Of a DNA stretch of 34,378 nucleotides, positions 10,201 through 17,045 are shown piece by piece. The stretch covers positions 1-34,378 of the forward strand of contig JAFIGC010000047.1 of NCBI GenBank assembly GCA_020831635.1, in the 5' to 3' direction. The notes below the pieces were generated by a model. It did no database searches and was not told the DNA's origin. It worked only from the letters and a program-made list of their open reading frames with translations. The position numbers and the translations under genes are program-made. This stretch comes from Verrucomicrobiota bacterium (lineage in GTDB: Bacteria; Verrucomicrobiota; Kiritimatiellia; SS1-B-03-39; UBA6053). Position 1 is the stretch's first letter. Each line of letters begins with the position of its first letter.

Positions 10201-11109
10201 CAGCGCACCCAGACGTTGCGCGGGACCAAACTGGATGTTGGCCACCTCGCCGAGGGTGATGGGCACGTTGTCGCGCACTGCCAACACCGCCGCTTCCAAA
10301 TCGGACAAATCCTTCAACAGCCCCAGCCCGCGCACATAATATTCCACCCGGTTGATTTCCAGGTTGCGGGCCCCCACGTCCAGATTGGAGCCGCGCACCG
10401 CGTCCACCACCTGCATGAGGGTCACCCCGTGGGCGCGCATCGCGTCCGGATCCACGTCCACCTGCCATTCGCGGGTGAAGCCGCCGATGGAGGCCACTTC
10501 CGAAACGCCCTCCACCGACATGAGACTGAAGCGCACGAACCAGTCCTGCACCGAGCGCAGTTCGTCCGGATCCCAGCCGCCCACGGGATGTCCGTCGGGG
10601 TCGCGGCTTTCCAAGGTGTACCAATAGACCTGCCCCAGGCCGGTGGCATCCGGACCCAGTTGGGGCGACACGCCCTCCGGCAAAAGGCCGGCGGGCAGGG
10701 AGGAAAGCTTTTCCAGCAGCCGCGAGCGGGACCAGTAGAATTCCACCTCATCGCTGAAAATTACGGTGATAAAGCTCATGCCGAACATCGAGTTGGCGCG
10801 GATCGACGTCACCCCCGGCACCCCCAGCAGGGCGGTGCTGAGCGGATAGGTCACCTGATCCTCCACGTCCTGCGGGGAGCGCCCCATCCATTCGGTGAAG
10901 ACCACCTGCTGGTTTTCGCCGTAGTCGGGAATCGCGTCCACTGGCACCGGATCGTTGCGCATTGTCTCCGGCAGAAACGTGAACGGGGCCACCGACGCGC
11001 CCCAGCCCAGCACCACGATCAGCAGCAAAAAGACGATCAGCCGATTGGACAGACAAAAACGGATGATGCGGTCGAGTGGGGAGCGGGGCGGTTCAGTGAA
11101 CGTGGCCAT
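7261..11109 (-). CDS. cusA: CusA-type heavy-metal RND efflux permease, extra-long form
   Basis: 1282 residues; E. coli CusA has 1047. It is the inner-membrane proton-driven pump of a tripartite metal exporter. N-terminal helix at 22-45, PDYGENQQV and the PLST-ALLGVPGV stretch are typical of the HME-RND family. TM4 carries GVMVDMGIVLCEN (474-486) with the proton-relay Asp at 478, and the periplasmic head includes FMPRLDEGSF. Two regions exceed the family plan: extra hydrophobic stretches at about 583-600 and 611-634 between TM6 and TM7, and a charged insert at about 772-845 in the second periplasmic loop. A strong ribosome site (GGAGG, eight bases before ATG) lies within the end of the adaptor gene, which it overlaps by 17 bases. 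Cu+/Ag+ is the likely substrate, judged from the adaptor next to it. Confidence 0.92.
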   Translation of the reverse strand: MATFTEPPRSPLDRIIRFCLSNRLIVFLLLIVVLGWGASVAPFTFLPETMRNDPVPVDAIPDYGENQQVVFTEWMGRSPQDVEDQVTYPLSTALLGVPGVTSIRANSMFGMSFITVIFSDEVEFYWSRSRLLEKLSSLPAGLLPEGVSPQLGPDATGLGQVYWYTLESRDPDGHPVGGWDPDELRSVQDWFVRFSLMSVEGVSEVASIGGFTREWQVDVDPDAMRAHGVTLMQVVDAVRGSNLDVGARNLEINRVEYYVRGLGLLKDLSDLEAAVLAVRDNVPITLGEVANIQFGPAQRLGALDRGGLDSVGGVVVVRYGDNPLQVIDRVRERVNEIASGLPARALIDWEQTTPNEVAGFQEQHGIPEDGLLDWMDRRDRGDWPNWVTRAQVEIVPFYDRTELIHETLDTLGEALRHQILITILVVLLMVKHFGASGLISAMLPMAVLIAFIAMKQFGVDANIVALSGIAIAIGVMVDMGIVLCENTLRLREQEPDAGRIDLARRAALEVGGAVLTAATTTVISFLPVFFMTGAEGKLFQPLAFTKVFALVAAIFLALTVLPALSTKALLGKPLQMGKWPRRILYWTILLGVWIWLAADWRPLGMDVHIFPQLLLVGTLVFGSIGLIALFQKLYPKLLGCALNHRRIFLPFPALLMVFALFIWLGAPKLLGWIPGGIRSWRPVSAVFHAFPGLGREFMPRLDEGSFLFMPVTSDHASIGEAMELMQLQDRLIDAVPEVREVIGKLGRVDSPLDPAPISMYESVIHYHPEFLRDERGRVQRFRFDRREPDLFRDVEGNPLPAPDGEPYTVSGRYVRDDDGQLIPDRRGKPFRLWRPALDPDLNEDREAWAGIRTPQDIWNALERGSRVPGVTPASILQPIETRLVMLQTGIRANFAVRIQGSDLATMDRAARELEGLLRRVPAINTDTVAYEPAIGKPYLEIEIDRPAIARHGLSVRDVQMVIETAIGGQPLGQTTEGRERYPIRVRYPRELRQTPEDLERVLVPTMMGAQIPLGELATIHYRPGPQMIRTEDTFLTTYVTFDRAAGVSQLDAVEQARAFLEAEGWQAPTGIRVEFTGVWENQVRAARTLAWVLPLSLLLILVVLHLQFHRVGTSLMVFSGVFTAWSGGFVLLWLYGLDGFLDFSLFGQNLSELFQVHPISLSVAVWVGFLALFGIATDDGVLFATRLDQTFEEQNPKTREEIRAAVIDAASRRIRPALMTTATTLLALLPVMTSTGKGSDIMVPMALPAFGGMIVATLTVFVVPVLYAWRAERVCARETNNA

Positions 11110-12652
11110 TGGGGACCTCCTTTCGCGGGGCGGGCAGGTTCAGGGGCCGTTCTTCGCCGCACTCCAACATTTCCGCGCCGAAGTAGGGGTTGCGGAGCGG
11201 GCCGGGTTTCTGCAACCAGTCGGCCCCGTCCCAGTCGAAGGCCATGGGGCAGTGGGCCTTGATGAGTTCAACGCCCTCCGGCAGCCCGTTGGCTTCCACG
11301 ACCGCGATGAGAAAATTGGAGATCGGTTCGAAGGCTTTGCGGGCCGTGTCGATATCCTCCGCCTCCACCAGCGCGTCCCAGCCCTCGATGGGCATGGCGT
11401 GAAAATGTTCCGGCGGCCACTCGTCGGCGGCGAGGGTTTGTTGGACATTGATGGCCTCCTCCAGCCAATGCGAAAGCGTTTCCGCATCCACCCGGGGCAC
11501 CTCCGCCTCCGGCTGGATCAGGGTCATCATGGAGGGCTGACCGCGGATCTGGAGTTCGCTGTCGATGCGGAACGCGCCGCGGCTGACCACGATGTCGCCT
11601 TCGTCGAGCCCTTCGAGCACGATGCGGCCTTCCTGCGCGCGGGGACCGATACGCACCACGCGGGGCGCGTAGACATCCTCGTCCTCGGCGGAGTGCACAT
11701 AGACCACGGCCCGGTCACCCGTGAAGAGCGGGGCGGATTCGGGCACCACCAGCGCCTCTCCCGCATCCGCGTGCAACCTCGCCCGCACAAACATGCCCGC
11801 CACCAAATAGCCGTCGGGGTTGTCGAGGGACAGCCGCACCCGCGCCACCCGGGTGCGGGGATTCACGGACGGGTCCACACGCACCACCTCGGCTTCATGG
11901 GTTTCGCCGGGGCGGCCTCCCAGTTCCAATTCCACCTTGTCGCCCGCACGAATCCAGGCCAAGTCCGCTTCATACGCATCGAGGTAGACCCAAACCTTGG
12001 ACAAATCCGCCAAGGTGAAAAGCGGCGCGCCCGTGGCCACGTTTTGCCCCGCGCGCACATGGCGCTCGGTGACGATACCGTCGAAGGGGGAGAGGATTTC
12101 CAACTGATCGGGCACGGTTCCATTTTCACGGAGGGTCTCCAACTGCGCTTCGGAAAAACCCAGCAGCAAAAGTTTGTCCCGGGTTTCGCGGGTTTGCAGA
12201 AATTCGCGCTGGGCCGCGATCAATTCGGGACTGTAGAGGTCGAGCAGTGCCGCTCCTTTGGCGACGGTTTCGCCGGGTTCGAAGACATGGAGATGCTCAA
12301 TCCGCCCCGCCGCACGTGCGGTGACCACACGGACCCCGGCTTCGTCATAGGCGGTGATGCCGCTCAGGCGCAACACCCGGGTGGCCTGAACGCGGCGCAC
12401 GGGGTCGGTTTGCACGCGCAATAGGTCGCGGTTGCGTTCGCTCAGACGCAGACCGGCGGTGGGGGCGTCGGCATCGGCCTCGTCCTCCTCCACCAGGGGC
12501 ATGCCGCAAATAGGGCAGCTGTCGGGTCCGGGTCGCCGTACCTGCGGGTGCATGGGGCAGACGTATTCGGCGGCATAAATGGGCAGAAGGAAGATCAGAC
12601 TGATCAGTCCGATCCGTCGGATCAGACGGATGGTGGTAGCATTAGTTGTCAT
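11093..12652 (-). CDS. cusB: CusB-type periplasmic adaptor with heavy-metal-binding and DUF3347 domains
   Basis: 519 residues from the ATG at 12652, which has GGGAG seven bases upstream; a longer start at 12682 is less likely. Order of parts: signal/anchor helix (about 10-27); a heavy-metal-binding domain YVCPMHP...CPICGMPLV with Cys at 32, 46 and 49; the barrel-sandwich (lipoyl) and beta-barrel regions of the HlyD/CusB family with ITAYDEAGVRVVTARAAGRIE and SPFDGIVTERHVRAGQ; then a C-terminal DUF3347 domain (about 400-500) with AHCPMAFDWDGADW and NPYFGAEMLECG. It links CusA to the outer-membrane channel and passes metal on. The gene overlaps the TolC gene upstream by 11 bases and cusA by 17, so the three form one operon in the order C-B-A. 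Confidence 0.92.
   Translation of the reverse strand: MTTNATTIRLIRRIGLISLIFLLPIYAAEYVCPMHPQVRRPGPDSCPICGMPLVEEDEADADAPTAGLRLSERNRDLLRVQTDPVRRVQATRVLRLSGITAYDEAGVRVVTARAAGRIEHLHVFEPGETVAKGAALLDLYSPELIAAQREFLQTRETRDKLLLLGFSEAQLETLRENGTVPDQLEILSPFDGIVTERHVRAGQNVATGAPLFTLADLSKVWVYLDAYEADLAWIRAGDKVELELGGRPGETHEAEVVRVDPSVNPRTRVARVRLSLDNPDGYLVAGMFVRARLHADAGEALVVPESAPLFTGDRAVVYVHSAEDEDVYAPRVVRIGPRAQEGRIVLEGLDEGDIVVSRGAFRIDSELQIRGQPSMMTLIQPEAEVPRVDAETLSHWLEEAINVQQTLAADEWPPEHFHAMPIEGWDALVEAEDIDTARKAFEPISNFLIAVVEANGLPEGVELIKAHCPMAFDWDGADWLQKPGPLRNPYFGAEMLECGEERPLNLPAPRKEVPNGHVH
12612..12631. repeat. 20-base palindromic repeat, copy 1 (in cusB)
   Basis: ATCCGTCGGATCAGACGGAT is an inverted repeat (ATCCGTC, six-base spacer, GACGGAT) inside the signal-peptide coding part of the adaptor gene. 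An identical copy is at 13215-13234 in the TolC gene. Its location in two reading frames of neighbouring genes suggests a dispersed element or gene conversion rather than protein selection. Confidence 0.7.
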
Positions 12653-13850
12653 CGGAATTCTCCCAGTTGAAAGGAAAGCCAAGGGTTTCGAGGCCGGCGG
12701 CGGCGCGGAGCGCGTCGCGGCGGGCGAAAATTTCGGAAAGGCGGAGCTGAAGCAGACGGTCTTCGGCTTCCAGCAAATCGGTGAAGGGGGCGTTGCCGGC
12801 TCGGTAGGCGTCGCGGGTGACCGCGAGGGTGTTTTCGGCGCGGGGAAGTAAATCCTCGCGGACGAAATTCAGGCGACGCCGGGCGTCGGCAAGATCGGCG
12901 CGGCGCATTTGCACATCCGCGTCCTGCATATCTTCCATCGACAGAGCTTCTGCGGCGGCGGCGGCCTGACGGGCCTTGGCCTGGTCGATACGGGCACGAT
13001 TTTTGCCCGGCCAAAGCGGAATGGAAAGGCCCACGCTGGCCATGGTGGCGTCTTCGCCCATGCCCATGCCTCCGGAGGGCGCAAATTCCTGCTCCAGCAT
13101 CAGCATGACCATGGGACGCCGTTCGGACCGGGCCATACGCGCCTCCGATTCGGCCATGGCCTCCATGGCGGTGGCGAGGCGCAAGGTTGGGGTGGGATCC
13201 GTCTGATCCGTCGGATCCGTCGGATCAGACGGATCGGGGAGTGTCAGGGGGGCGCCGGGGTCGGTGCGGGCCAGACGGGTGAGGGCGGCGGCCATGCCTT
13301 GGCGGCGGGATTTCAGGGTTGCGAACATGTCGCCCGCCATGGCGAGACGGTCCTGGGCGCGCCAGAGGTCGCGGGCCGGGGCACCGGCGCGAACGCGGAT
13401 TTCAGCGGTGTCCACGAGGTTTTTCCAGAGGCCGATGCGTTCCGCTTGCAGGGCGATTTCCGCGTCCATTGCGGCCAAGTCCGCCCAGCGGCGGATGGAT
13501 TCTCCGCGCAGTCGGGCGAGGAGTTGATCGTGGCGGGCTTTGGCGGCGTCGGTTTCGGCGCGGGACATCCCCTCGCCGGCGTCACGCATGCCCCAGGCGG
13601 GGAGGGTTTGACTGACGCCAATCCGGCGCAGATCGGTTTCCCCGCCCATGTTTTCGAACATGGCCGAGACTTCGGGGTCCGGGAGGGCGCGGGCGAGGGG
13701 GCGTCCCGCCGCGGCGGCGTCCACCCCGGCTGCGGCGGCCCTGAGTTCGGGGTTGTCGGCCTCCACGCGCTTCAGAAAAGTGGGAAGCGAAATCGTGTCG
13801 GCAGGGGCGAGCAGGGGCATTAGGCCCAGGAGTAGGTATAAGGTTTTCAT
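12642..13850 (-). CDS. TolC/CusC-type outer-membrane efflux channel
   Basis: 402 residues from MKTLYLLLGLMPLLA, a clear signal peptide, although the ribosome site is weak; the frame is open to 13943 but the added residues are low-complexity and out of character. The rest is mostly long Ala/Arg-rich helices (for example AARDLWRAQDRLAMAG and RAENTLAVTRDAYRAGNA), in two similar halves as in TolC. It should form the trimeric outer-membrane duct for the adaptor and pump encoded next. Between the halves is a short DPT/DQT linker encoded by a nine-base tandem repeat (13206-13234). A shared 20-base palindromic sequence occurs here and again in the next gene. Confidence 0.86.
   Translation of the reverse strand: MKTLYLLLGLMPLLAPADTISLPTFLKRVEADNPELRAAAAGVDAAAAGRPLARALPDPEVSAMFENMGGETDLRRIGVSQTLPAWGMRDAGEGMSRAETDAAKARHDQLLARLRGESIRRWADLAAMDAEIALQAERIGLWKNLVDTAEIRVRAGAPARDLWRAQDRLAMAGDMFATLKSRRQGMAAALTRLARTDPGAPLTLPDPSDPTDPTDQTDPTPTLRLATAMEAMAESEARMARSERRPMVMLMLEQEFAPSGGMGMGEDATMASVGLSIPLWPGKNRARIDQAKARQAAAAAEALSMEDMQDADVQMRRADLADARRRLNFVREDLLPRAENTLAVTRDAYRAGNAPFTDLLEAEDRLLQLRLSEIFARRDALRAAAGLETLGFPFNWENSDDN
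13206..13234. repeat. Nine-base tandem repeat with palindromic repeat, copy 2 (in the TolC gene)
   Basis: Units ATCCGTCGG, ATCCGTCGG and ATCAGACGG follow each other and encode a DPT-DPT-DQT linker on the minus strand. The last part (13215-13234) equals the palindromic copy at 12612-12631. Confidence 0.7.
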
Positions 13851-13860
13851 GAGCGTGAAG

Positions 13861-13896
13861 GGGTCGGGCAGGCCTGGGATCGGGCAGGCCCGACCC
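13861..13896. repeat. Inverted repeat between the YHS-protein and TolC genes
   Basis: GGGTCGGGC and its complement GCCCGACCC are separated by 18 bases that repeat part of the same unit (CGGGCAGGCC twice). It fills the gap between the small YHS protein gene and the TolC gene, both minus strand. It could form a hairpin that adjusts expression between the two; no T run follows, so it is not a typical terminator. Confidence 0.5.
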
Positions 13897-13899
13897 GTA

Positions 13900-14175
13900 C
13901 TAGTCGTTCGAGGGTTTGGGCGCTTTTTCGCGGGCATCCTCAATTATTTTGAGGTATTTTGCAGGTTCGCGGTTGAAGCGGGGCAGACAGCCCTTGCAGC
14001 AGAAACGCACTTCGGTGCCTTCGTGCTCATGGATGTAGGGGCCACCCATGGAATCGAGTTTCGCTCCCGTAACCACACAGGTGGCCAGGGGGTAGTCGGA
14101 TTCGGGGGCGGGGGTTTCGGCTTCGGCCCACAACAGGGCCGGGAATAATAGGATCGAGAAGATCAGGGATTTCAT
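13900..14175 (-). CDS. Small exported YHS/TRASH-like metal-binding protein
   Basis: 91 residues. The ATG at 14175 has GGAG six bases upstream, while the in-frame ATG at 14187 has none. A signal peptide (1-17, ending in LLWAEA) precedes one compact domain with CVVTGAKL (Cys33) and EVRFCCKGCLPRF (Cys59, 60, 63), then PAKYLKII. This layout (C-x2-T-G, then FCCxxC-x3-F and a P-x-x-Y end) is that of the YHS/TRASH group, treble-clef domains found in copper and other metal proteins. A second copy of the same domain is at the front of the 14689-15435 gene. It probably binds or hands over metal in the periplasm; 49 bases separate it from the TolC gene that follows. Confidence 0.75.
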   Translation of the reverse strand: MKSLIFSILLFPALLWAEAETPAPESDYPLATCVVTGAKLDSMGGPYIHEHEGTEVRFCCKGCLPRFNREPAKYLKIIEDAREKAPKPSND

Positions 14176-14259
14176 TTGTTTCTCCATAGGAGGGTTGAGA
14201 GGGTAGAGGTCAGAGGTCGGAGGTCAGTACATGACCGCCGCGGGATCAAACCTGGCTTC

Positions 14260-14616
14260 TCAACACCGCCAAATCTGGAGAAAGGCTGCGCTTGTGCGTG
14301 GCGGAGCGTTTCCGAGCGTCGGAAAGCTTGAAAAAATCTTTTCCGACGGTCGGAAAAGGGCGATTTCCTGCGAAGGCAGGGTATAAAGAGCCGTTTGGTG
14401 GTCGCGCGGGGCAAATTGGAGGGTCACGGGTTGCGCCGGGACCTCCTCGGGGGCCTGAATGGCACAAGGACAGTTGTGGTTGGGTTCTGGCTCGGGTTCC
14501 GCGCAGCAAGCGGGCGGGTCCGCTGGCGGGGTGCAGCAACATGCGTCACCCAGCAAGCCGCCTTGTGCAAAGGTGGCCCACAACAGGGTGGTGAGAATGG
14601 CTGCGAGTACTTTCAT
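14260..14616 (-). CDS. Small exported Cys-rich protein (family member 1)
   Basis: 118 residues, not recognised as a named family. A signal peptide (1 to about 19) is followed by a Cys cluster: CCC at 26-28, PACC at 35-38 and CPC at 49-51. A Pro-rich section and a basic stretch lead to the final residues LQIWRC. The spacing CC-x8-PACC, a later C-x-C-x-I and the C-terminal LQIW-x-C are shared with the 16632-17045 protein, so the two are paralogues. Eight Cys in a small exported protein among metal-efflux genes suggests metal binding. No strong ribosome site is seen. Confidence 0.6.
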   Translation of the reverse strand: MKVLAAILTTLLWATFAQGGLLGDACCCTPPADPPACCAEPEPEPNHNCPCAIQAPEEVPAQPVTLQFAPRDHQTALYTLPSQEIALFRPSEKIFSSFPTLGNAPPRTSAAFLQIWRC

Positions 14617-14688
14617 TGTTTGGTTTGTAACATAACAGGGCGGGAACTTACAAGGAAATGTGTGATATTTAGGCAGTCAATGAGCGGG

Positions 14689-15435
14689 TTAAAATGAAAA
14701 ATAGTTCAGACCATGCACCAGAGTTCCGCCAACATGCGCGGTCACCGGGATGACAATCACCATGAGGAACAACGTAATCCGGAAAAGGAGAAGGCTCTTT
14801 TTACTTTTTTTTCGGTGAAATTGAAAGAGTGCAAGCAGTCCGATTGTGGCGAGGACGGGCACCGCTGTGCCGAACCACCGATGAATTTCCAGCGTTTGGC
14901 GCAATGTGTCGGGATAATGGGACTGACCGGCTGAGATCCAGCCCAGAATGGCGGCGGGGTACGCGCTGAGAGATCCCAACACATACACGGTTCTCGCGGA
15001 TTGGGTCCATGCACCGCGTCCGCGCAACGCGCCGGCCAATTCGAGGAGTCCAGAGACCATGATCAAGGCAATGGGGAAATGAATGGACAAAACGTGAAAG
15101 GACCCGATCCAACCCTGGAATCGGCGGGAGATGTCTTTTTCTTGCCGATCGGAACGCGTGGGCTTTATGTCGGTATCCTCAGATGGGGAGGGGGTGTCCG
15201 CTTCCAAGAACCCGGGCAGATTTGCAAGGTAGGCCCGGGGATCGGCGTTGAACGACCTGACGCAGGATCGACAGCAGAGTCCGATGGTTTTGCCTTCGTA
15301 AGTGGTGGTGAAAAAAGGATCCGCGGGCTCCTCGGGTGTGACCGGGCACCATTCATTGATAGGTGCCCCCGCCCGGACGGGCGGGAGCACGAAACCCAAG
15401 GCCATGGCCAGGAACAGTGCCCGGGAGACTTTCAT
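14689..15435 (-). CDS. Exported YHS/TRASH-like domain fused to a DUF2231 membrane domain
   Basis: 248 residues. A signal peptide (1 to about 22) comes first, then a Cys domain with WCPVTPEE (Cys30) and IGLCCRSCVRSF (Cys54, 55, 58) and DPRAYLANL, matching the small protein at 13900-14175. After a charged linker, residues from about 110 form four hydrophobic helices starting GSFHVLSIHFPIALIMVSG, the typical opening of DUF2231. The metal domain would face the periplasm. The start at 15435 follows the upstream stop by one base (TAAAATG), so translation is probably coupled; an ATG at 15447 is also in frame. A role in sensing or transferring metal at the inner membrane is inference. Confidence 0.75.
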   Translation of the reverse strand: MKVSRALFLAMALGFVLPPVRAGAPINEWCPVTPEEPADPFFTTTYEGKTIGLCCRSCVRSFNADPRAYLANLPGFLEADTPSPSEDTDIKPTRSDRQEKDISRRFQGWIGSFHVLSIHFPIALIMVSGLLELAGALRGRGAWTQSARTVYVLGSLSAYPAAILGWISAGQSHYPDTLRQTLEIHRWFGTAVPVLATIGLLALFQFHRKKSKKSLLLFRITLFLMVIVIPVTAHVGGTLVHGLNYFSF

Positions 15436-15436
15436 T

Positions 15437-16024
15437 TTAGTGGCCATGGTGGGGATGATGGGGTTGTTGCGGCGCGTGGGGCTGCTCCTGTTGCCCGTGG
15501 TGATGGTCCCGGTGGGTTTTTTCCTCGCGGGGAGATAGTTGCCTCATCGGGCTGCCACAACGAAGCATATTGGCCCCGAAATAGGGGTTGTTCACTTCTT
15601 TTCCAACCTGCACCCAGCGGGCACCCGTGTTGTCAAATGCCATGGGACAGTGTATGAGATGAAGTTCGTCATCTTCGATTGTGCCCACGTGACCGAGCAG
15701 CGTGGAAAATTCCAGGGAAAGCTCGAAAAACGCTTTGCGCGCGGCGGCAATGTCGTCGGCCCCCTGGAGGGCCTGCGCCGGTTTGCGAAGGTCTTCAGAT
15801 TCCTTGGCCGCGTCCCCTTGATCGGGGGCTTCTTTCATGGCTTCCAGGAAATCGGCGGCTCCCGATTTTGCATTGTTCAGGTCATCCCCCGCCAGCGCGG
15901 TTTGCATGGCGAGATACGAGGGGGTGATGGATGCGACGAATTCGGGTTTGAAGGCAGGGTCATGCCCGAACGCGGGAGCGGTGGTGAAGGCGAGTGTCAC
16001 CAGAGAAAGGATGAGAGGTTTCAT
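15437..16024 (-). CDS. Exported DUF3347 protein with His-rich tail
   Basis: 195 residues. A signal peptide (MKPLILSLVTLAF...APAFG) is followed by a helical DUF3347 domain with IHCPMAFDNTGARW and NPYFGANMLRCG. The tail from about 165 is rich in His (HHHG, HPHHGH), about a dozen in 30 residues. The same domain forms the C-terminus of the CusB adaptor encoded at 11093-12652, with matching HCPMAFD and NPYFGA-MLxCG motifs. The ribosome site AAGGA lies six bases before ATG. It is probably a periplasmic metal-binding partner of the pump; the conserved His, Cys and Met around the HCPMAF motif are possible ligands. The stop overlaps the next gene's start region. Confidence 0.8.
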   Translation of the reverse strand: MKPLILSLVTLAFTTAPAFGHDPAFKPEFVASITPSYLAMQTALAGDDLNNAKSGAADFLEAMKEAPDQGDAAKESEDLRKPAQALQGADDIAAARKAFFELSLEFSTLLGHVGTIEDDELHLIHCPMAFDNTGARWVQVGKEVNNPYFGANMLRCGSPMRQLSPREEKTHRDHHHGQQEQPHAPQQPHHPHHGH

Positions 16025-16069
16025 TTGTATTCCTTGGATTGTGAATTTTCAGAGTTTGAGAAGGGAAGA

Positions 16070-16095
16070 GCCCGCGCCGGTTTCCCGGCGCGAGC
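16070..16095 (-). terminator. Hairpin with GAAA loop after the Arg-rich repeat gene
   Basis: On the minus strand an 11-pair stem (one G-T pair) of GC-rich sequence is closed by a GAAA tetraloop and followed by TCTTCCCTTCTC. It lies 14 bases after the stop of the Arg-rich protein gene and 46 bases before the DUF3347 gene. It may be a weak terminator or a processing site dividing the leftward arm. Confidence 0.5.
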
Positions 16096-16108
16096 GGGTT
16101 GGGTCGAT

Positions 16109-16564
16109 TTACCAGCGGCTTTTCACACCTCCCGCGCGGCGGCGGGTGGCGGGTGCCGACTCGGATTCGGTCAGATCCCGCTGTGTGGCGGGTCGGGTCC
16201 GGTTAAGGATGCTCCGTTTGACCCCGCCGGCGCGGCGTACCTGTGTCGTCTGCGTTTCGCGGACCTCACGTGTGGTTGGCTGTGCGTTTCGGGGGGATGA
16301 GGTGAACACCCGGCGGCTTTTCACACCGCCCGCGCGTCGGCGGGTGGCGGGTGCCGACTCGGATTCTGTCAGATCCCGCTGTGTGGCGGGTCGAGTCCGG
16401 TTATGGATGCTCCGCTTGGCCCCGCCGGCGAGGCGAACCCGTGTCGTCTGCGTTTCGCGGACCTCACGTGTGGTTGGTTGCGCGTTTCCGGACGGGGTGG
16501 GTTCCGCCGTTACAAAAAAGGCGGAAGTCAGGGCCAGGGCCCAAAAGGTCGTTTTAATTTTCAT
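16109..16564 (-). CDS. Exported Arg-rich protein made of two 66-residue tandem repeats
   Basis: 151 residues, unknown family. The signal peptide MKIKTTFWALALTSAFFVTA and GGAGA before the ATG show that the minus strand is the coding one. After residue 27 there are two nearly identical units with a 66-residue period; each has NAQPTTREVRETQTT, AGG-KRSI-NRTRPATQRD, then LTESESAPATRRRAGGVKSR. The protein is very basic, without Cys or His in the repeats apart from one His, and has little hydrophobic core, so it is probably extended or disordered. Nucleotide identity between the copies is very high, so the duplication is recent or kept alike by recombination. Position among metal-exporting genes is the only hint to its role. 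Confidence 0.6.
   Translation of the reverse strand: MKIKTTFWALALTSAFFVTAEPTPSGNAQPTTREVRETQTTRVRLAGGAKRSIHNRTRPATQRDLTESESAPATRRRAGGVKSRRVFTSSPRNAQPTTREVRETQTTQVRRAGGVKRSILNRTRPATQRDLTESESAPATRRRAGGVKSRW
16115..16488. repeat. Two direct repeats with a 198-base period
   Basis: Copies at about 16115-16290 and 16313-16488 differ at only a small number of bases. They encode the two 66-residue units of the Arg-rich exported protein. The period is a multiple of three, so copies could be gained or lost without a frameshift. Confidence 0.85.
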
Positions 16565-16631
16565 GATGTCTCCAATGATTTGGTTTGGTTTGTAGAGTGT
16601 AAATAAGCAATTCAGGGAAAGCCTGATTGCC

Positions 16632-17045
16632 TCAACACAACCAAATCTGGAGATCGGCGCAGTGGGGGCGCGCAGTGTGCATTCCCGGATTGGGAAGCTT
16701 GGAAACCTGCCGTGCAGGGTTTCGAATCAACTGAAAATCAAACGGGGCTGGCAACAAGGCCAGCACAGGTTGCTGGGGGCGCCGGCTTGGCAGAAGGATT
16801 TCACGAGTGAAAGAGGTCTCCAATTCGCCAGCCTCCCGTATATGGCAGGCGCAGTCCTGTGAAGGGGCTGCGTACAGGGGTTGAACTCCGGGTTCGCGTT
16901 GGCAACACGCGGGGCTTTCCACAGGCATCACATGGCAACAATCCCGACCCGATTCGGAGGGACAGTCTGCCCACACAACCGCAATCAGGTTGGCCTTTGC
17001 GGCAACCCATACGATCATGGTAAAGAATGTGACGTACTTTTTCAT
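16632..17045 (-). CDS. Small exported Cys-rich protein (family member 2)
   Basis: 137 residues, unknown family. A signal peptide (1 to about 26, ending VVWA) precedes Cys28, CC36-37, PACC with Cys47-48, then DCACHIR with Cys65 and 67, and the C-terminal LQIWLC with Cys137. The cysteine pattern and the LQIW-x-C end match the protein encoded at 14260-14616. It is the first gene of the leftward arm; its start lies 276 bases from the first gene of the rightward arm. A periplasmic metal-binding or redox role is a guess from the cysteine count and context. Confidence 0.6.
   Translation of the reverse strand: MKKYVTFFTMIVWVAAKANLIAVVWADCPSESGRDCCHVMPVESPACCQREPGVQPLYAAPSQDCACHIREAGELETSFTREILLPSRRPQQPVLALLPAPFDFQLIRNPARQVSKLPNPGMHTARPHCADLQIWLC

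Noticed and set aside
9490-11262. 590-residue plus-strand open frame opposite cusA
   Set aside because: It is the shadow of the CusA gene in GC-rich DNA; composition (His/Gln/Gly) and lack of a ribosome site show it is not coding.
10955-12424. 489-residue plus-strand open frame opposite cusB
   Set aside because: A shadow of the adaptor gene, whose Cys domain and adaptor motifs are on the minus strand.
16115-16488. Direct repeats considered as a CRISPR array
   Set aside because: Only two long copies without unique spacers of constant length; they code for protein repeats.
15837-16595. 252-residue plus-strand frame over the 198-base repeats
   Set aside because: The minus-strand frame has a signal peptide and ribosome site; the plus frame has no start signals.
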